Position numbers and translations under genes: made by a program. Shown here in pieces: positions 60,455 to 64,000 of a DNA stretch of 64,000 nt. The stretch spans positions 1,736,001 through 1,800,000 of the forward strand of contig OY843587.1 in assembly GCA_963692955.1 (NCBI GenBank). Direction: 5' to 3'. The stretch's first letter is position 1. Every line of letters starts with the position of its first letter. The DNA is from UBA5158 sp963692955 (lineage in GTDB: Bacteria > Pseudomonadota > Gammaproteobacteria > DSM-16500). The notes under the pieces are model-generated. The model was not told where the DNA came from. It was given only the letters and a program-made list of their open reading frames with translations, and did not search any database.

Positions 60455-62586
60455 AACAAATATTACAATCATTAAAAGATGGCGCAACTACCCTCGCTGA
60501 CGTGCCTTGTCCGCAATTAAAACCCGGTCATGTATTAATCCGCACGCAGCAATCATTAATTTCCCCGGGCACCGAAAAAATGCTCGTCGATTTCGGTAAC
60601 GCGTCGCTGATTAACAAAGCCAAACAGCAGCCCGATAAAATTCGCATGGTGCTTGATAAAATTAAAACCGATGGCCTGTTCTCCACACTCGACGCGGTGC
60701 GTGACAAGTTAGACCAAACTATCCCAATGGGCTATTGCAACGTCGGCGAAGTTATCGCTGTCGGCCAAGGCGCGCAAGAATTTTTTATCGGCGATCGCGT
60801 CGTCTCGAATGGCGCGCACGCGGAAATCGTCAGCGTACCAAAAAATCTTTGCTGTAAAATTCCGAACACGGTCGCTAACGAAGACGCCGCTTTCACCGTC
60901 ATTGGCGCGATCGCGCTGCAAGGCATACGTCTAGCCGCGCCGACCTTAGGCGAAACCTTTACCGTAATCGGCTTGGGTTTAATCGGTTTACTCACCGTGC
61001 AATTATTAAAAGCGCATGGCTGCCGCGTGTTTGGCATGGATTTAGATCCGGCGAAAGTGGCGTTAGCTAAACAATTTGGCGCGGCAGCATTAGATATTTC
61101 TAGCGGCGCTGATCCGATCGCGGCGGCGTTTACCTATTCGCGTTTCCGTGGTGTCGATGGCGTCATCATTACCGCCTCGACTAAAAATAATGAGCCCATC
61201 CATCAAGCGGCGCAAATGTGCCGGCAGCGCGGCAGAATTATTTTAGTCGGCGTGACCGGCTTAGAATTATCGCGCGCGGATTTTTATAAAAAAGAACTAT
61301 CGTTTCAAGTGAGCTGTTCCTACGGCCCCGGCCGCTACGACACGCAGTATGAAGAATTAGGCCAAGACTATCCGTTAGGTTTTGTGCGCTGGACCGAGCA
61401 GCGTAACTTCGAAGCGTTCCTTGATATCTTGACGCACGACGCGATAAATTTGCAACCGCTATTGACGCACCGCTTTGATTTCTCAGAAGCGGAACTTGCG
61501 TACGCTTTATTCCAAGACCCAACGCTGAAATTAGGCATCTTACTTAATTATCCGCAAACCGTTGACATTGAAAATCAAACGCTACGCTTGCGTGAACCCG
61601 CGACATCGCCTTCATCTGCAGAATCTATTGCCGTGATCGGCGCGGGCAATTACGCCAGCCGCGTATTAATCCCCGCGTTTAAAGCAGCCGGCGCGGAACT
61701 GACGACCATCGCGGCCAGCACCGGCATTAGCTGCGCGCAACTCGGGAAAAAATTCGGTTTCGAAACCATTTCCACCGCGACGAACGACATTTTTTCCAAT
61801 CCTGACGTGAATAGCGTTGTCATCGCCAGCCGCCACGATTCACACGCGGGTTACGTGATCAAGGCGCTGCACAGCGGCAAAAATGTTTTTGTCGAAAAAC
61901 CATTGTGTTTGACCCTGGACGAATTACAAAACATCGAACAACAATACGCTGCCACGCCGCGTTTACTCATGGTGGGTTTCAACCGCCGATTCGCGCCGCA
62001 CGTGATAAAAATAAAATCCTTACTGCACGGTGTGACCGCGCCAAAATCTTTTATCATGACCGTGAACGCGGGTGAGATTCCCGCCAGCCATTGGACGCAA
62101 GATCAAGCCGCCGGCGGCGGCAGATTAATCGGCGAAGCGTGCCACTTCATTGATTTGTTGCGTTACTTGGCGGCCGCGCCCATTGTTTCCTACCACGCCG
62201 CGCACGTGGAAAACACGGCGATACGCGACGACAAAGTGGCCATCATGCTGACCTTTAGCGACGGCTCACTCGGCGTCATTCATTATTTCGCCAATGGCCA
62301 CCGCTCCTACCCCAAAGAACGGCTGGAAATTTTCACCGCTGGCAAAGTTTTACAATGCGATAATTTTCGCAAATTACGTGGCTACGGCTGGCAGCGATTT
62401 AAAAAAATGAATTTATTTTCACAAGATAAAGGTCAAAAGAATTGCGCGCGGGAATTCATGCACGCGGTGAAATACGGCTTACCCGCGCCCATTCCAGCGG
62501 CAGAAATTTTTGAAGTCGCGCGTGTGACTTTGCAAATTGCCAATTCGATAAATAAAGCAACGACAGTCGATCATGCACTTACATAA
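60451..62586 (+). CDS. two-domain oxidoreductase: zinc-less MDR fused to Gfo/Idh/MocA
   Basis: 711 residues from the ATG at 60451, which follows AAGGA; a frame from 60337 overlaps the previous gene and is not needed. Residues about 1-365 are a medium-chain dehydrogenase with a GLGLIG cofactor motif. The catalytic zinc ligands of alcohol dehydrogenases are missing: the first Cys is replaced within SLISPGTE and the GHE motif reads GYCNVGE. Residues about 385-711 are a Gfo/Idh/MocA enzyme (GAGNYAS, EKPLCLT, GGGRLIGEACHFIDLL). Such bidomain enzymes recur in surface-sugar loci, where the reaction is not settled. The gene overlaps the next one by 14 nt. Confidence 0.85.
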   Translation: MKQILQSLKDGATTLADVPCPQLKPGHVLIRTQQSLISPGTEKMLVDFGNASLINKAKQQPDKIRMVLDKIKTDGLFSTLDAVRDKLDQTIPMGYCNVGEVIAVGQGAQEFFIGDRVVSNGAHAEIVSVPKNLCCKIPNTVANEDAAFTVIGAIALQGIRLAAPTLGETFTVIGLGLIGLLTVQLLKAHGCRVFGMDLDPAKVALAKQFGAAALDISSGADPIAAAFTYSRFRGVDGVIITASTKNNEPIHQAAQMCRQRGRIILVGVTGLELSRADFYKKELSFQVSCSYGPGRYDTQYEELGQDYPLGFVRWTEQRNFEAFLDILTHDAINLQPLLTHRFDFSEAELAYALFQDPTLKLGILLNYPQTVDIENQTLRLREPATSPSSAESIAVIGAGNYASRVLIPAFKAAGAELTTIAASTGISCAQLGKKFGFETISTATNDIFSNPDVNSVVIASRHDSHAGYVIKALHSGKNVFVEKPLCLTLDELQNIEQQYAATPRLLMVGFNRRFAPHVIKIKSLLHGVTAPKSFIMTVNAGEIPASHWTQDQAAGGGRLIGEACHFIDLLRYLAAAPIVSYHAAHVENTAIRDDKVAIMLTFSDGSLGVIHYFANGHRSYPKERLEIFTAGKVLQCDNFRKLRGYGWQRFKKMNLFSQDKGQKNCAREFMHAVKYGLPAPIPAAEIFEVARVTLQIANSINKATTVDHALT

Positions 62587-63358
62587 TTTTTCACACTTCA
62601 TGCAAATCTGGGTTTTTCCGCCCGGCTTAATTTTACTATTGATGTTGATAGTCTTATTCCTCAACGGCCGTGCGTTCGGAAAAAAATTATCTGTCTTCAC
62701 GTTTATTATTTTTTGGTTCTTAAGCGCGCCGCTAGGCGCGCAAACGTTAATCGATGGTTTGCAAAAAAATTACGTACCGCTTAATCCAAACCATCTTCCC
62801 AAAGCAACTGGCGCGCAAATCATCGTGTTAGCCCATGGCATCCAAGGTTCGCCCGAATACGCGGAAAAATCCACGCTCACCAATGAAACCCTGGCGCGCG
62901 TGCACTACACAGCCTACTTATATAAACAAATTCATGCCCCAATTATTGTTTCTGGCGGAAACCGCGACTATTTCGGTCATTCTGAGGCAGATTTGATGCA
63001 ATATGAATTACAAAACAGCTATTCCACGCCGGTGGCCGGCAGCGAAAATACTAGCCGTAATACCCAAGAACAAAGTACACTTCTCGTTCCAATTTTAAAG
63101 GCAAATAATGTCCGCAGTATTTATTTAGTCACGCACGCTTGGCACATGCCGCGCACTATGTACGCCTTCAGAACTGCTTTTGCAAACGCGGGTGTAACGA
63201 TTATCCCAGCGCCAATGGGATACATTGAGTTGAAATCGAAAGACTTTATGTATGCCAACTTGTTACCGTCTTTAAATGCTTTAAACACTAGCGCGATAGC
63301 GTTACACGAATATATTGGATTAGCCTGGTACCATATATATAACTTGGCGACAGCTTAA
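62573..63358 (+). CDS. YdcF/SanA/ElyC-like DUF218 membrane protein
   Basis: 261 residues with two N-terminal hydrophobic segments (about 12-30 and 38-55) and a DUF218 domain: IIVLAHGI, PIIVSGG, SENTSRNTQEQ and VTHAWHMPRTMYAF. Family members in E. coli (ElyC, SanA, YdcF) are membrane-anchored and linked to envelope glycan or undecaprenyl-phosphate balance. The domain probably faces the periplasm. Its location here, before the phosphatase/export genes, fits a link to lipid-carrier use. The start lies 14 nt within the previous gene. Confidence 0.82.
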   Translation: MHLHNFSHFMQIWVFPPGLILLLMLIVLFLNGRAFGKKLSVFTFIIFWFLSAPLGAQTLIDGLQKNYVPLNPNHLPKATGAQIIVLAHGIQGSPEYAEKSTLTNETLARVHYTAYLYKQIHAPIIVSGGNRDYFGHSEADLMQYELQNSYSTPVAGSENTSRNTQEQSTLLVPILKANNVRSIYLVTHAWHMPRTMYAFRTAFANAGVTIIPAPMGYIELKSKDFMYANLLPSLNALNTSAIALHEYIGLAWYHIYNLATA

Positions 63359-63367
63359 GGATAGTGA

Positions 63368-63814
63368 ATGTTTAACAAAATTTTAGTGGTGTGTTTAGGC
63401 AATATTTGCCGTAGCGCGATGGCCGAAGGCATGTTAAAAAATTGGCTTGCCACAAAAAATTCGCCGATCTCGGTGTCATCCGCCGGTTTAGCCGCCGTCG
63501 TTGGCCGCGAGCCGCCGGAATTCTCCATCGGTTTATTGAAAGCCCGCAATATTGACATTTCCACCCACCGCGCGCGTCAAATTACGGAAGACTTAGTGCG
63601 TGAAGCCGATTTAATTTTAGTAATGGAACAAGGACAGAAAAAAAAAATCGAATCACTCTACCCGTTCGCGCTCGGCAAAGTATTTTTATTAGGTAAATGG
63701 GAAAATAATTTTGAAGTTCCCGATCCGTACACTGGTTTCGAAACAGATTACGAAAACGCGTTAAATCTCATCGATAAGGGACTCAACAGTTGGCAAAAAA
63801 AAATATGTCCGTAA
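63368..63814 (+). CDS. wzb: low-molecular-weight protein-tyrosine phosphatase (Wzb-like)
   Basis: 148 residues. The P-loop CLGNICRS near residue 10 carries the catalytic Cys and Arg, and the general acid Asp is in VPDPYTG. Wzb dephosphorylates the Wzc-type autokinase that controls chain length and export of group 1 capsules. The next gene is the start of a Wza-like lipoprotein, so a wzb-wza order fits a capsule or exopolysaccharide exporter. It follows AAGGA by 6 nt. Confidence 0.87.
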   Translation: MFNKILVVCLGNICRSAMAEGMLKNWLATKNSPISVSSAGLAAVVGREPPEFSIGLLKARNIDISTHRARQITEDLVREADLILVMEQGQKKKIESLYPFALGKVFLLGKWENNFEVPDPYTGFETDYENALNLIDKGLNSWQKKICP

Positions 63815-64000
63815 TTATTAAGTCGCTAATTATCGTATTTATTAGCATGGCGATCGCGAGCTGCGCGACGCCGGGTACCTATATGGGTATCCACGATGTT
63901 CACAATCCGGTGATGGATAGAGGGGAATTATTTTACCCCGACTATATCCCCATCACACCGGAAGTGTGCGAAGCCAATTCTTACGTCGAAGAATACAAAG
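63805..64000 (+). CDS. start of polysaccharide export lipoprotein, Wza-like (partial)
   Basis: About 65 residues are visible from the ATG at 63805, with the gene running off the window. A lipoprotein signal peptide ends IASC (Cys20 lipobox). The mature start reads ATPGTYMG followed by an Asp/Pro-rich stretch with YPDYIPITPEVC. Group 1 capsule Wza proteins begin with a lipidated Cys and a short Pro-Gly segment before the first PES domain; this and the preceding wzb-like gene support the call. It overlaps that gene by 10 nt. Confidence 0.65.
   Translation, partial: MSVIIKSLIIVFISMAIASCATPGTYMGIHDVHNPVMDRGELFYPDYIPITPEVCEANSYVEEYK

Noticed and set aside
1..64000. tRNA genes, CRISPR arrays, insertion sequences, prophage
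   Set aside because: No cloverleaf-like sequence, regularly spaced short repeats, transposase or integrase was seen; the adhesin repeats are coding and too long and diverged for CRISPR.

Overview
The window reads as a chromosomal segment of a gammaproteobacterium, most probably a relative of the Legionellales. That placement is an inference. It rests on a secreted protein that looks like the Legionella-type DUF4949 family, several large helical or disordered proteins resembling intracellular-lifestyle effectors, a legionaminic-acid type sugar pathway, and overall protein style. No rRNA, tRNA, insertion sequence or CRISPR array was recognised. Coding density is very high and no gene-free stretch exceeds about 240 bases.

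Region 1 (1-11.5 kb) is the 3' part of one gene for a giant Ser/Thr/Asn/Gly-rich beta-strand-repeat adhesin, open at the left edge. It is built from at least three nested repeat families (about 775, 1,020 and 228 nt periods), followed by autotransporter-type passenger repeats and a C-terminus without a recognisable beta-barrel.

Region 2 (11.5-21 kb) is a mixed accessory stretch. It holds a YihX-like HAD domain fused to a long unknown helical region, a DUF4142 secreted protein, a two-TM/disordered protein, a divergent class C beta-lactamase-like protein, a PhyH dioxygenase next to queH, a PqiA-like membrane protein, and a coiled-coil effector-like protein.

Region 3 (21-40.5 kb) is a long minus-strand run of surface-sugar genes. 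In transcription order they are wecB, wecC, a PglK/MsbA-like ABC flippase, legB, legC, legG, legI, a NeuD-like acyltransferase, a ptmE-like nucleotidyltransferase, legF, a putative glycosyltransferase, a methyltransferase, a HisC-like aminotransferase and a Gfo/Idh oxidoreductase. The run then continues from its own good promoter with a five-gene module: KdsB-like cytidylyltransferase, Gfo/Idh oxidoreductase, HAD phosphatase, 2-hydroxyacid dehydrogenase, SIS isomerase. The first part should make UDP-ManNAcA and CMP-legionaminic acid. The five-gene module looks like a separate pathway to an unidentified nucleotide-activated acidic sugar.

Region 4 (40.6-64 kb) continues the surface-polysaccharide locus. 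It contains a WbpM/FlaA1-type dehydratase, a three-gene secreted/outer-membrane cassette with its own terminator, a LIC13510-like surface carbohydrate protein, a Wzy-like polymerase, and two oppositely oriented modules each combining an asparagine-synthase-like amidotransferase with a heparinase II/III-like protein. It then has glycosyltransferases, a WecA/WbpL-type initiating transferase with a partner SDR reductase, a two-domain oxidoreductase, a YdcF-like protein, a low-molecular-weight tyrosine phosphatase (Wzb-like) and the start of a Wza-like export lipoprotein. Together they suggest a lipid-linked, polymerised and exported polysaccharide carrying legionaminic acid, N-acetylated deoxyamino sugars and probably amidated uronic acids.
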